Of a stretch of 64,000 nt of DNA, positions 1 through 11,704 are shown in pieces; positions within the stretch are counted from its first letter, which is position 1, and every line of letters starts with the position of its first letter. Origin of the DNA: Epiperipatus broadwayi (Eukaryota > Onychophora > Udeonychophora > Euonychophora > Peripatidae); contig JAQFVV010012422.1 of the NCBI GenBank assembly GCA_028023455.1, positions 8,282,337 to 8,346,336 of the forward strand, given 5' to 3'. The position numbers and the translations under genes were made by a program. The notes beneath the pieces are model-generated. The model did not search any database. It was not told the origin of the DNA and saw only the letters and a program-made list of their open reading frames with translations.

Positions 1-1
1 C

Positions 2-265
2 AAAACAAATATTAAATATCGCCTTCAACAACATAAATATATGTATAATAGAGCAAGAGAAGATGATACAGTTTATTCAGCTTTTTATGTTCACCAAAAT
101 AATACAGGCCATATATGTAGTCCAAAGGATTTTACAATATTAATGCATGAAACACATGATAAAAAACACAAGATTAAAGAATCGTATCTTATACAAAATT
201 CATCTTGTGCTATGAATTTGAAATTAACCAGCTTTCCAATTAGTTGTTTCTGGCCAATACAATGA
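2..265 (+). mobile_element. Penelope-like element, 3' end of GIY-YIG endonuclease region, truncated at window edge
   Basis: One reading frame is open from the first bases to the stop at 263-265, so the coding part begins before the window. It shows an R-L-x-x-H block, then a TGH about 28 residues on, then a basic stretch (KKHKIKE) followed by SYLIQ and a late Met-Asn. This order is what I know from the C-terminal GIY-YIG nuclease of Penelope-like retroelements. The catalytic GIY/YIG strands themselves would lie upstream and are not visible. It is a fragment. It could instead belong to another GIY-YIG-bearing element; the family call rests on pattern memory only. Confidence 0.5.
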
Positions 266-2779
266 AATGTTAAATTCATCACCTAGAAGAAAATAGAATT
301 TTTTACACTGCCTTGATAAGGCCTCGTAAGAGATAAAAGCGCTTGGAAATATTATTTAGTTATTATTATTATTTATATTAAAGGAACTCTGTATTGACAA
401 TTGACACGAATTATATAATGGTAATAGAAAATAGAACTGCTTTAAACTTATCACATGATTACAATACATCAACTGATTCCAGCTTACACGTTATTATACA
501 TTAACAGATTCGTTTATTCTTATACTATCTAATGTAAGCTTTAATAATCAATAGATATCAGATGGCAATGATGAAAGTCCAGAAACTAATCTGGAGATAT
601 TTGAAAAAATAGGACTGGATAAGGATTTATTAAGCACTGTCATATGGTATTTATTAATTACTAAAGCTTACACTAGAGGGTATAAGAGTAGGGGAAATAA
701 AAGTTTGCTATGAAACCTCTATTATTAATTTGCATAAGAATAATATATGCATAGTGTAAGTGTCGATCCTAATTGTTTCAGTCTACCACTGAATAAATAT
801 AGAGAATTGATCAAAAAAGGAAAGTCCAAGCTATTCTAAACAAATATTTATTTAGAAAAATAAATAAACAGATGTTAAACAGATCTCAGCAAGACAAATG
901 TCTTTCCAAATATATAAGATATATGAATAGTTAGATAGTTTTAAAATACAACATTGAGTTACAAATTGAATTTATTCAAAATATTTTTATTTTTATTTTT
1001 GCTGACAGTAAAACTCACTATTCACTAAAATTTGCTATAATGAATTAATTTATCCCAGATTATTTGTTATATCATCTATTTATTGTAGCTTACATATAAA
1101 TGTTATATATTTAGAGTAATCTGTTACCAGGTCCACAGTCTAGAGCAAAGTTACCATCCAAACAACACATTTAAACAGGAAAATATAATACAAAATTAAA
1201 AACATAAATGTAAACATATATATAGTAAATTGCTGTCCATATTATATAATTCAGCATTAAACAATCTTATCCTAATAAAAATTCATGGATTATTGATTTA
1301 ACCCTATCCTTCACATAATTTCTTTTTTGGTTGAAAGTCATTTTTTCTTAATTTTATCCCAAGCTTGTTTTTTGCCTCATGATGAAAATTTAAATCACTT
1401 TTCTAAAAGTAAAAATAAATGTATACCAATAAAAAAATCACTTCAGTCTTTCTAGCTTAAAGTTTTGTTTTCCCATGTTAATCAGATTTGTAATTTATTT
1501 TTTCAAAAAGGCTAAAATATTTTATGCATGTATATCTTATGTCAACCAATATTCATCATAGCATTTTATTAGTTGATAATTTTACAGCTTTTTTATTCGA
1601 TATTTTTTTATTTTCTGATGCTTTATTCTAATTCATAATAAAATTAATTAAAAATGAAAATGAATTTGTGCTAATAAAAAATCACTTTTTCATTTTAGGA
1701 TTTTATTTTCCATGGTATTAAGAAGCTTAGTAACATCGCTTTTATGAATGTTTTAAAATGTCTTGCACACATGTGACCTATGTTGACCAATAGTTTTCAT
1801 GACATTTTGCAATCTTTTCATTTAGAAATTGTTTTTTTTTCATTCAATATTTATCAGTTTTCTAATTCCAATTTTTAGCTTTATAATTAAAATTATTATA
1901 CATATATGCATTAGAATAATTTAAAAAATATTAGTCATAATATATTTTCGCTGCTAAAGAATAAACAAGAAAGTGAATTAAATTGATAACTTAAGCCTTA
2001 CACAACAAAGATGTTTGCTATGTTAATATTTGCTATAAGCATTTGCACTTGTATAAATTGTAATTAAATGGGGGAAATGTTCATTGCACAATTTGTTCAT
2101 TCTGTAATTCTTTATTGTAGCAGATCTTACCTAATTTAAACTAACAAATTAATGAAGTTGTTGGTTAAGCAGAATGTTTTACATAATTAGTAATATCTAT
2201 TTGCAAAGTGCTATTAATTATTGCATTCACCAACATGATTTCATTTAACTTTGAGTTATATGAATAAATATTTTGTATAGAAGAATCCAAGATACATTCA
2301 CATAATCTAAAAATAATATTGCAAAACTAAATTTTTTATTAAAAATTTTAAAATAAAAAATGTTTAACCAATATTTTAACAGGAAGGTTTTCTTTTTTTT
2401 AATATTAATTCCAAATTTTAGCCCAGAAAAAAAAAAGAAATATTGCCTTAGACTTGTATATTTATTCATTCTGCTCAAGCAGAGAACTTAACATACTTAT
2501 TTATATGTGTGTGTAATCAGAGTACTGAAGCATTCTCTAGTAGATTTATTATGAAATATTAAACATTATACAATAAACAACATTTAAATCACATGATATA
2601 AATTGCAGCTCTTTAACACAGTTTTTAATAGCAACTTTTTATTCTAGCGCCACTTGTAATAAGATTGGGACTTAAATGCATTAATATCTAATTATCACTG
2701 ATTACTCAAATTTACTATAGATGGCAGTAGAATAGAGAACTGCTATTATTTATCGTAATTTGTAATTAATTATATAAAC
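266..2779. other. Gene-free AT-rich stretch upstream of the first visible ZP exon
   Basis: No convincing exon is seen. One open stretch of about 48 codons (562-709, + strand) follows an AG and reads like coding text, but it has no family signature and no clear donor. The rest is AT-rich intronic or intergenic sequence containing a diverged tandem duplication listed separately. Earlier exons of the ZP gene are probably outside the window. Confidence 0.5.
1425..1895. repeat. Diverged tandem duplication, unit about 240 bp
   Basis: Two neighbouring blocks (about 1425-1665 and 1668-1895) share an ordered set of short matches: AATAAAAAATCACTT near the start, TTTTCCATG, TATGT(C/T)(A/G)ACCAAT, CAT(A/G)(G/A)CATTTT, and ATTCTAATTC near the end. 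The blocks are clearly diverged and contain many indels, so the duplication is old. No coding content is visible. Confidence 0.4.
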
Positions 2780-2900
2780 ATTATGTATAGAGCTCTCAAA
2801 TAAGCTCTTAACAAGCTTTGCAGAATATTAACAAGCTTTGCATAATATACCCATTCTGCAAAGCTTGTTAAGAGCTTATTTGCGTGTTCTATATATAACG
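2780..2900. repeat. Foldback element with 29-bp perfect stem
   Basis: Positions 2798-2826 and 2853-2881 are perfect inverted repeats of 29 bp. The 26-nt loop holds a third, direct copy of the motif TTAACAAGCTTTGC. Outside the stem, imperfect inverted similarity runs on for about 15 more bases each side (TATAGAGCT against TTCTATA). This is the shape of a small nonautonomous DNA element or a palindromic duplication. No target duplication could be defined. Confidence 0.8.
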
Positions 2901-3029
2901 TTTGTAATACAAACTTGTTAAATTAGGTCATATGACATATGACTTGATTTTTTTGTAATTTAATTATACAATTATATGTTTATATAATTATTTAATTATT
3001 AAAAACTTTATTCATGGATTTTTTTTTAG

Positions 3030-3177
3030 TTGCCCTATAGATGATATTGTCTTGGGACCAGTAGAAAGAGTTGACAGTAAGACATTGCAAGTTGCATTTG
3101 AAGCTTTCAAATTTCGAAACTCGGATCAAGTAGAATTTATTGCTACCATCAGACCTTGTAGTCCTAAATGTTCTCCG
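3030..3177 (+). CDS. ZP-domain membrane protein, internal exon (C-terminal half of ZP domain)
   Basis: The exon is bounded by a T-rich tract ending in AG (3028-3029) and a GTAATT donor at 3178. It begins with one base completing a codon and then reads 49 codons with no stop. The protein has a CPIDD start, then LQVAFEAFKF, VEFIATIRPC and SPKCSP. The F-x-A-F-K-F run followed by an x-C-x(3)-C series is the hallmark of the ZP-C subdomain in secreted or membrane ZP proteins such as the cuticlin, dusky-like and Neyo classes. These proteins polymerise in apical extracellular matrix or cuticle. It joins the exon at 7927 in phase 0. The N-terminal ZP half and signal peptide are not in the window. Exact orthology is unknown. 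Confidence 0.85.
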
Positions 3178-4757
3178 GTAATTTGTTTTTTAATAAAATT
3201 AATTAGTAATTAGTTATCTAACCATACCTTGAATTTGAATATTTACTTGTTCACAGCTCTAAGATATCTCCATTCATCCTTTATGATATCATTCCTCATG
3301 TATTTTTTCTTTAAATGAATCTAATTATTTTTCTTTGTTTTCTCATTGATTTTCTGTTTAACAGAACTTTTTAATAAGCATTTTCTTCCAAGTCCTTTTG
3401 TGAGTGTGTGTGTGTGATTTCTTCCACAATAATTTTAATAACTCAGTTTTTCAAATCTTCACTCCTCTGTGCTCAACTCAAATGCATTCATCCTTGCATA
3501 TGGTGGATACATTTTTTGTGATTAATGTTAGAAATGAAGATATATATTTATTATTATTATTATTATTTAAAGATGCTTAACGCATTGTAATTTATGCTAA
3601 CCTCTGTCACACTTGTTTATTAATCTGCTATATATTATTTCTTATTCAAAAAAAAAAAAATAGTCAATCCTTTCTTTTCAATTATATTTTTATATATTTA
3701 AGTTTTTGCCATTATCTTTATTCTATTCTTGAGAATATTGTTCAACGTTATACTTCGTTTTTAGAAACACAATCTTATCCAATTTAAATATTATTTCTTA
3801 CTCTAAAATCATTATAAACCACAATAACCTAGTCTATTTTTTACTTCTTATTACCAAATAATTTTACCAGTTCCAATTCAACTCTTTTAATTTTAGTAAA
3901 GATTCTTTAATTAGTTTCATTATTCAATTCCCATATTTCCCATTTTATTGTAAAAACCTAAGTTTAAAAAATCCTAAAATGTATACCTCTTTCATTCCCA
4001 TTGCTTTTAATTTTTTCCCAAAATTTTGGTACAATTTACCATAATCTATTTTCGGTTTCTTACAATCCAAAAAAGTTAAATATTCAATATTCCTCTAATA
4101 TCAACATAAAGTATGTCTACAAACCAAATCTTTATTCTATTTTTATCTTCCTTCTCTGGTACCTAAAGTTTCTACTTTTGCACTAAAGAACAATTACTTC
4201 CCTCTAAAGTTATTATACTTTCTTTCAGACTTTATTACAATTCCAGACTATTTTTTATTCATATTCATAACTCTACCTTTTTTTTGTCTAACCAGTTTAT
4301 CTATCCATTTTTTTCATTTTTTATAATTATTTATCTGTAGTATATTATCTACATATTCATCTCATTTTTTATATAAATATCTAGAAATAAATTACTTATC
4401 TGGTAACATTGCACGCCTCATTGCCAATGTGTTTGTTGTCCTCTACACATAATTCAGTTAAACATTATCTTCATTAATCTATTTTCAATCTGGTACTGCA
4501 ATCTTCCAAATATTTAAAAAAAAAAAAAATTTCCTCCATTAAAAAAAAAGTCTACCCTATTTCTACTCAAATAGTTTCATTTCATTTGGTATTCATAATT
4601 TACTGCCCAATTCATATTTATCTATTTCTTTTTTTATTCTTTTTAAATAATTTTGAATTTCCTGTTCATTTTAAGACTTCTCATTTCTAGATTTTAATGC
4701 TGAATACCATATATATATATATATATCATGTTTATTATATAGAAAATATAAAAACAA

Positions 4758-4878
4758 GCAAAACTCTCTATATGTATTGCCAGTGAGTGGCAATACGTAT
4801 AGAGAGTTTTGCCTGTTTTGATAACAGTTATGAGCAAACATAGGAAATAGTGATCATGTGATGTTTATTGGCTTATAT
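4758..4878. mobile_element. Foldback element, minimal hairpin plus tail (MITE family A)
   Basis: A 24-bp stem (4758-4781 with 4789-4812, one G-T pair, 7-nt loop) begins GCAAAACTCTCTATA. It is followed by a one-sided tail to about 4878 containing AACAGTTATGAGC and TGATCATGTGAT and ending TTTATTGGCTTATA. The same end motifs and the same one-sided tail recur at 5909-6219, 12636-12966 and 18183-18300. This copy has lost the middle of the element. It lies inside intron 1 of the ZP gene and interrupts the LINE relic. Confidence 0.75.
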
Positions 4879-5079
4879 AGAAGATATGTCATATTTCTAT
4901 GCAATTCCATTCTATTTTTTGTTGCTTTTTTAAAAATTCTAATTTCTAACTATCTGCATAATTCCTTTTCCGTTTAACAAAATATTTAAATATCTATACT
5001 GCATTTTTTCAAGCCAAATATCCCATTTTAACATTTTTTAGTTTTACCACTTTCCTTAATAATAATACCTTAGATCTTT

Positions 5080-6575
5080 TTCTTAGTGAATTTTCATGTT
5101 TTTTTCTTATTTCTACACACTTATACCACATAATCTGCAAAAGAGAACATCACTATATTAAGTATTCTAATTTCTGCTATGGGAACCCCAGCATTATCTT
5201 TAATCTTTTAATTTAAACTTCCAATTTTCTTAAAAACAAAATAAATGGCAATTGTGCTGAATGGTAATCATGTTTTAACATAATTCTACATTTAACTTTC
5301 TCTGATTCTAAATTCTTCCATTATAAAAAGTATATGTGCAAAGATCCTTTATCGTTCTTATTAACATTAGTCTATTGTATATACTTCTCATTAATTTATT
5401 CTTATCCAACCTACTACAAATCTTTTCTATATCTAAAAATGTAGTAAATAGTGACTTATTTTTCTTATAAGACATTTCAATCAACTGGTTAAAATAAATC
5501 TATCCATCTCTCTGACCAAAAATATATTTTGAATATCCTTCAAGATAATACTTTCTACAATCCAAGTTCTGAATTTATCTATCAATTTGTACATAAATAT
5601 TTTATGAACTATGGAAATTATAGCTATTGATCTATAGTTAATTATTAGGCTAAAAATTTTTCCCCTTTTCATTCTATAATAATCTAAATTCTTTTGCATC
5701 TTCTAATCATGTGAAATTTTATTATTTATAATTTTATTAAAATGTTCTTTTAAACTAAGATTTCTATACCTTCCCATAACCTATTACCATTTCAGTTAAA
5801 ATATTATCTAATCCTCTTGCTTTATTTAATTATTCATTTGTCAGTATATTCATTTTGTCAAGAATTAAGCTCTCTAATGAATTTTATTCATTTATTCTTT
5901 CTTCAACAGGCAAAACTCTTCATATAGTAGTGTCACTCAGTGAAAGCTAGAGTAATCAATAGATGCCAGAAAGCTTGTGCATAAAATTCCTAACTAGTGC
6001 CTATTCATCCAATATCCTCAGACTAGTTTCTGGCTTGTGGCCTTCATCAGTGAGGAGCCTTGGATCTGAGAGCACTACACTTAGATCTTAGGATCTAATG
6101 CACAAGCCTTCTGGCATCCCTTGATTACTCTGACTTGCACTGAGTGGCAATACATATAGAGAGTTTTGCCTATTTTAATAACAGTTATAAGCAAGCATAA
6201 GAAATGGTGATCATGTGATTTTTGTTTTTCTTCACCGAAGATTGGTTGCAAATTCTTTCTTTCTTTTTTTTTTTTTTTAATTATTCCTATCTTCATGTTT
6301 CATCATGTATTTAACAATATGATATACTTTTTTTTCTTTTTCATATATTTCCAAAAATTTTCACAATTGTCTTCTCCCATATTCATAATTTCCTCAATTA
6401 ACTTTTTATTAAGTTCATTTCTGTCTTAATTTTAATCTATTTCTTTTAAGTAGTTATCATATCTAACATTTACCTTCTCTTTTCTTGATTTTTAATATCT
6501 TCTAAATAGTTCTTACATGATTTTCTTTTACATTTTCTATAACATTTCTCTACCATTTATTCTTATTAATGCTAT
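5080..6575 (-). mobile_element. Degenerate non-LTR retrotransposon (LINE), linker and reverse transcriptase relic
   Basis: Read on the minus strand from 6575 downward, the text gives the basic Trp-containing linker typical after a LINE endonuclease, ending in F-W-K. Next come an N-E-x-L-N-K-A-R-G-L-D-N block (about 5870-5800) and an N-Y-R-S-I-A-I-I-S-I run with a conserved Q (5699-5500). A F-L-D-I-E-K block (about 5440) and a degenerate catalytic box reading F-A-D-Y where YADD is expected (5126-5153) follow. Stops and frameshifts break it throughout. MITE copies at 5909 and probably 4758 were inserted into it. Pyrimidine-rich text down to about 3300 may be more of the same element. The clade (CR1, L2 or Jockey-like) cannot be decided. 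Confidence 0.65.
5909..6219. mobile_element. Foldback MITE (family A) with one-sided tail
   Basis: The ends are inverted: GGCAAAACTCTTCATATAG at 5909 and a matching TATAGAGAGTTTTGCC at 6155-6170. Longer inverted similarity runs inward for about 70 bp (TGATTACTCT, GGCATC, TGCACAAG). The right side carries the family tail (AACAGTTATAAGC, TGGTGATCATGTGAT) to about 6219. There is no coding capacity. It lies in intron 1 of the ZP gene and splits the LINE relic, so it is younger than that LINE. Confidence 0.75.
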
Positions 6576-6704
6576 TAGGGTTTTTTTTTTTAAAACCATT
6601 TACAACCTTCACCATCTTTCATAATTCTTTCCATTATATTATTAAACCTACTCAATTTAACTTCACCATTTGTTTCCTATATATTATTATCAATATTTTC
6701 CATC

Positions 6705-6829
6705 AATAATAATTCTATAATGTAATTTTCACTATACTACTCTCACACAAGATAGGGACTGGTTTCTATCCACTTTCAACACCTTATGTGAGAGTGGTGT
6801 AGTGAAAATTACACTACAGAATTATTATT
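6705..6829. repeat. Short foldback element, about 125 bp
   Basis: The left arm 6705-6747 and right arm 6787-6829 are inverted repeats of about 43 bp with few mismatches (AATAATAATTCTATAATGTA on the left). The arms are separated by about 39 bp. The element has no coding content and its sequence differs from family A. Confidence 0.75.
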
Positions 6830-7926
6830 ATTCATTATTGGATAATCTCTAGTATAATAAATGACTAATACAAATTATTAATAAACCTTTTTATTCGTTT
6901 CAATAACTAATCTTTCATATATGTCCAATTCTATATAAAATTATGATTACTATTTTATCTTTTTTCTTCCTTATCAAGACTTTTAATATAATACTGGACA
7001 ATTTATTATCAGTGCTGTAAATTTTTATAAAATTTAATGTAATGCAGCAAATTTCTTTTGCCTAGAAGACATTAAAGTTAGAGGGAATTAAATTAAAGAA
7101 GTAATAATTGGATTTACATGATATTGATTAAAATAAAATGTAAAACAAATTAGATAGTTTGGAACGCATTTGTTAGATTTAATATTATTTTAATGACAGC
7201 ATGTTTTGTTTGTTTTTTTTAAAAAAAAGAGTTGATAACTATGGTTGTAAAGCATGAGCTTTGAATCTTATAACTAAATGTAGATTAAAGCAATATAAAG
7301 CTGTGTGAAAAAACTTGTGTTGAGAATGATAACGAATAATAGAAAATAATAAAATAGATTCAAACTCATATTACTAACGTAATTGAAAATTAATAGACAA
7401 AAATACCATTATGTAAATTAAAGCAAATTATTTATTTAAATAAAGAATATATAGAATATATGCATAACAATAATGTTTGTTTACATTATTTTTTACTACA
7501 TCTTCCACATATAATGTGTTATATTCAAAACATTCAGACTTGCATCAGAACTTGTGACTTGTAGTAGAGAAGTTACGTTAAGAGTATTATCAATTGACTA
7601 TTGTTTATCCTAAGAACACTAAATACAAGATAGTATGGTCAATCCATCAGCCTGTTTTCTTTTCTTGACTAGATTTGATCTCACAGTGTCATCTTTGTGG
7701 TTCAATTAGTATTGGTTGCTACCTGTCCATATTTGTAATTGATGTTATAATCATCAACTCCTTAATTACTTTCAAGTTTTTTTTATCTTTATCAGTACAT
7801 TCTTCATTTTTACCATATCAAAACAATCTGTTAGCACAGCAAATTAAATAAATATTTTTATAATAAAAATGTAATTATTTTTTTAATCTGGAAAAAAATG
7901 TTTTAGTGACTTTTATCTTTTTGTAG
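6830..7926. other. ZP intron 1, 3' part, no further feature
   Basis: This is AT-rich intron sequence leading to the acceptor TTTTTGTAG at 7918-7926. I see no other exon or element in it. Confidence 0.6.
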
Positions 7927-8083
7927 CTGAGGTGTCGTGGTCCTGGTGGAGAAGATTATAATTCATATGGAAGAAAAAGAAGAGACACTTCACATGATGA
8001 CATATATCTTCAACACCATAATGACTCCCTCTTACTTACAACTAGGATATTGATGGGAGATTCTTTTGGTACTTTTGATATTG
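7927..8083 (+). CDS. ZP-domain membrane protein, exon with furin site
   Basis: The acceptor is TTTTTGTAG and the donor GTAAGA begins at 8084. The exon has 52 codons plus one base, in the phase left by the exon at 3030. It starts L-R-C, supplying the cysteine that completes the C-x-x-C set of the ZP-C subdomain, and then reaches Y-G-R-K-R-R. R-K-R-R is a consensus furin cleavage site at the place where ZP precursors are cut before polymerising. The rest (HHNDSLLLTTRILMGDSFGTF) is the short segment between cleavage site and membrane anchor, and it contains one possible N-glycosylation site, N-D-S. Reading frame, splice signals and domain order all agree with the flanking exons. Confidence 0.87.
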
Positions 8084-10019
8084 GTAAGAACTGCTTTAGT
8101 CATTAGTTTATATAATAAAGATGGAAATGAGATAATATCCATGTAAATAGAAATAACCTTTAACCTTTCATTTCAATTTTTTATTTTAATCGTCTATGGA
8201 AATATTTAATTCAATATATACCTATTATTATAATATGGGTGACAGTAAATAATGAAAATAATTTCATACTGCTTTCCATTACATTTAATTTCAAATCAAC
8301 GTAACAAGCAATTTTTATAACCAATCAGAAATGTGGGTTTTCAGCTTTCCAAGGCAAATTTAAATGTATACTGCAAGTTAATGTATAGCTAAAAAGTCAG
8401 ACTATTCCTTTCCTACTATATGTGTAGTTCTGATAAATCAGATGAGCCAAAAGTTTGAACATTTGATAAACTCATTAGAACCATTAGCCTGAATCTTAAT
8501 TAAACATATAGAATATCTATCATTTGACTTTAATACATTTATAATATTTTCAGCCACTGTTATAACCAGAAAAAAAAAATTCTCATTTACAAACCCACAT
8601 GGTTGGCTTATATTTGAGTTACTTTATATTTAAAAATCAAAGTCAGGCTTTCTAAATACTAAAATATGATTTATACAAATAGCACTATGTGTTTATTCAT
8701 GTCAAATTTCTGTCTAATCTGATGAAAATAGTTTCATCTAAATTACATGTGTAGTGGAAGAAAACTGAATGATGGTTTCTGATATTATAGACTTACATTT
8801 TCTTAAGAACACACTAAAAATTTATATTTCAGAGTGGTTACATTAAAGTATCATGCAGTTATTGCTTATTATGCTTATTTATTTGGTTATGGTATTTCCT
8901 ATCCTTAATAATGAGAAAGAAATTGTTTCTGCAGTAGATAATACCTGTTCGATGTCATAACAGTGACTAAAAACATCATGAATGTCTTCATTTGTGTGTT
9001 TGTATTTCATGCTTTAAAAGCAGATACTAGGTTTTCTAAATACTTAAACAAAATTCAGACCAATTATCTAGCATCTTTATTAAGTGTTTAAACTATATTT
9101 TCATTAAGCTATTCAAACATTAAATGTGGACTAGATGAGCCTTTTGTCCTTTAGCATTTCTTAATGATGACAGTTTATAATATATGATCATTTTAAACAA
9201 ATTATTTATATATATCAGCATAATATCACTTAATTCTTTAGCTTATACAATATAATATAAGAAAGAACAGCTCTCTAGCACCAACCTTAGTAAGCTTGAG
9301 TAATCAGTGATAAACATATGGCAGTATAATTAAATCCCACCCTCAGGCCAGTCTCGTTTTTTCCATTAACAACGAGAACTCAGAATTCAAATTGCAAACA
9401 ATATACTTATGAATCTGGTAACCATCTTTAATTCTAGCAAGTTAAAAGACTGAAATCTGAAAATTCCTCAAAATTTTGAAACCAAAGAAATCTGCTTATA
9501 TAATTATATAAACGAAATTGCAGATCATTTTAGTCATCTCAATTTTTTTGTAATTGTAAACATGTTTTTCTTTCTAGTGATTAATGTATATCACTGTAAT
9601 ATATTGGCTTGATGCCCTATGTGATTTAGTGCAGTGGTAATATGTCAGATTCTGGAGCATAGGGTCCTCAAATCAAATCTAGGTCTGGCTCTGGTGCTTC
9701 AAATTCTTATGAGCTTCTGAGATACATTACAATGCTAGGAAATGTATAAAGAACCAGAAAGGCAGCCTCTAAGTACTTTCATTATAAATAATTGAACTTT
9801 TTACAGAAAAAAAACAGCCACTTCTTTCTACATATCCATGATATGATATAGGAAGGTAATTTGGATCACACTAACCACATAAATAGATATTAAATCAACT
9901 GTAATGTTTAGACAATTTACATTTGATTTGATATAAAAAACTAAAATATATATATATATATACATGAAATATTTATAGTAAATAAAATAAAATCATACAT
10001 CACATCACTTAACTATTAT
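8084..10019. other. ZP intron 2, 5' part
   Basis: AT-rich intron. One weak tRNA-like patch lies at about 9618-9695 (a TAGTGCAGTGGTAAT box-A-like stretch with a TCAAATC box-B-like stretch 40 bp later), probably an old SINE head. Nothing else is supported. Confidence 0.45.
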
Positions 10020-10806
10020 AGTTTTACCTTTAAGTCTTAAGTGATGTTATATTGCTAAGGCTATTGATATATGGTATAGATGAAGAATTTTCAGACCCAT
10101 ATAGCTATTTAAGTTAGATAATTGGATTTGAAAATATATGTGTTTGAAAATTTCAGATTTTCTACTTAATAGTTAAGTGTCAGATAAGTGCTAGCTTTGA
10201 GTTGGTATTTTAGATCTAGTGTCTGAAATATCATAGCACCTCACTGAGGATAGCCAATAGATTGAAACAAGTTTGGGGATTGGGGATGTTTCTAAATAGA
10301 TGTTTTTAAATGCTTTCTCATGACATTTAATGATAATGCTTTGCGCTATTAGCACACTTATTATTTTATTTTATAAAATACAAGCTTATCAAGTTAAGTC
10401 ATGTGATGTATGACTTGATTTTATTTACTATTATATTTTTGTTTTTAAGTCTTAAGCAATGTTACGATGCTAAGGCTATTAATATATGGTGTCACTGGAG
10501 AGTTTTCAAACCCATATAGCTATTTAAGTTATATAGCTGGATTTAAAAACATATAGGTGTCTGAAAATTTCAGATTTTCTATTTAATAGTTAAGTATCAG
10601 ATAAGTACTGGCTTTGAGTTGGTATTTTGTATCTAGTCTCTGAAATATCATCCTAGCGCATCACTGAGGATAGCCAATAGCTTAAAACCAGTTTGGGGAT
10701 GGGGATGCTTCTAGATAGAGATTTTTAAATGATTTCTCTTGTGGCATTTATCGATAAAGCTTGGTTAGAGCTATTAGCACTCTCATTATTTTATTTTATA
10801 AAATAT
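10020..10806. repeat. Tandem duplication, period about 415 bp, in ZP intron 2
   Basis: Two copies (about 10020-10381 and 10438-10806) align along their whole length. Shared landmarks in order are AAGTCTTAAG, GCTAAGGCTATT, CCCATATAGCTATTTAAGTT, CTGAAATATCAT, TCACTGAGGATAGCCAATAG and ATTATTTTATTTTATAAAAT. The spacer at 10382-10425 (AAGTCATGTGATGTATGACTTG-like) resembles 2911-2957 near the first exon. Divergence is perhaps 15 percent. No coding content. Confidence 0.8.
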
Positions 10807-11222
10807 TTATATAAATCTATAATTTACTATATAATATTTCAGCCAGGCACTGATTTTCTTCAGAAATTACAGCCAAATGGACAATTAGTTCTAGCTTGTG
10901 AAGAAAGCCACTCCCTGGATGAATGACTAAAGTAATTTAATTGCGAAATATTTTTCATATCTGCAACATGAAATGTTTTTTTTTTGCGATTTAGACACAG
11001 CTGAGTGCACTTTTAATGAGGTTCGCCGTAACTCTCATTTAGATATGAATTCTTAATATATACATACATACTTCACTTTTTTTTTCTAATTTCAAATATT
11101 TTTTTTTTTACAAAATAGCACAGTAAATATTTTATTTCATATTTAATTATTATAAATAACTAACTTTTTATATGTTTTAAGAAATTACAATTGACTAACA
11201 AATTTGTTTTTTTTTTTCTTAG

Positions 11223-11371
11223 ATGCCCACAGACAAACTGAAAACGAATTATGTATTGATAAAATTGCAATTGCGGTAACTTGTGCTATTTTTTCTGCTG
11301 CTATTATTTCTCTACTCGCTGTGATAACATTCCTATGTATCCAATACAAACAAGCCAAAGCATTTAAATAA
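11223..11371 (+). CDS. ZP-domain membrane protein, terminal exon with transmembrane helix
   Basis: A long T tract ends in CTTAG at 11222. The exon takes the single base left by the exon at 7927 and reads 49 further codons to TAA at 11369-11371. About residues 17-39 of the exon form a strongly hydrophobic helix (IAIAVTCAIFSAAIISLLAV followed by ITFLC). A short cytosolic tail IQYKQAKAFK follows. This is the single-pass type I anchor of cuticular ZP proteins, released from the ectodomain after furin cleavage. An AATAAA overlaps the stop codon region, and more lie downstream in the probable 3' UTR. The gene spans at least 3030-11371, with introns of 4,749 and 3,139 bp. Confidence 0.87.
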
Positions 11372-11635
11372 ATAAAAAAAGGGACAATATATAGACACAA
11401 TAAAAACATGGAGTTCAAAATCTCTCACCTACGTTTATTTAATTCCAAACAATCTGAAAAAATGGATTTTCTTAAAGAAAAATGATATTTGTCTGTAAAT
11501 ATAGTTTGCATAATACTTATAACAAAAGATTCATTTAATTTTCTTTAAGTATCAGTTAATTGTTTAATTTATATTTTTGTATAATAATCTCATATAGCAT
11601 AGTTTTTGAAACTTTTTTTTTTCATATGTCAAATG

Positions 11636-11704
11636 CATTGACCAGGAAACAAACCCAGATCAGCTGTTTGGAAGCAACTATGCTAACCACTAGGCAACCA
11701 ATGC
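11636..11704 (-). mobile_element. tRNA-derived SINE head (minus strand)
   Basis: On the minus strand the text shows a pol III box-A-like GCCTAGTGGTTAGCAT, then about 30 bp later a box-B-like GGGTTTGTTTCC and a closing GGTCAATGC that pairs with the opening GCATTGGT. It keeps the tRNA layout but not a foldable functional tRNA, so I call it a SINE head or tRNA pseudogene. It lies about 265 bp after the ZP stop codon, perhaps in its 3' UTR. Confidence 0.6.

Noticed and set aside
562-709. 48-codon open stretch as an upstream ZP exon
   Set aside because: The peptide lacks cysteines and any ZP motif, and no donor follows in a phase matching the exon at 3030.
10729-10926. 65-codon frame in ZP intron 2, with an AG before the C-terminal part
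   Set aside because: Joined in the phase of the upstream exon, the stretch after the AG stops after three codons. The frame itself lies partly in the tandem duplication. Not an exon.
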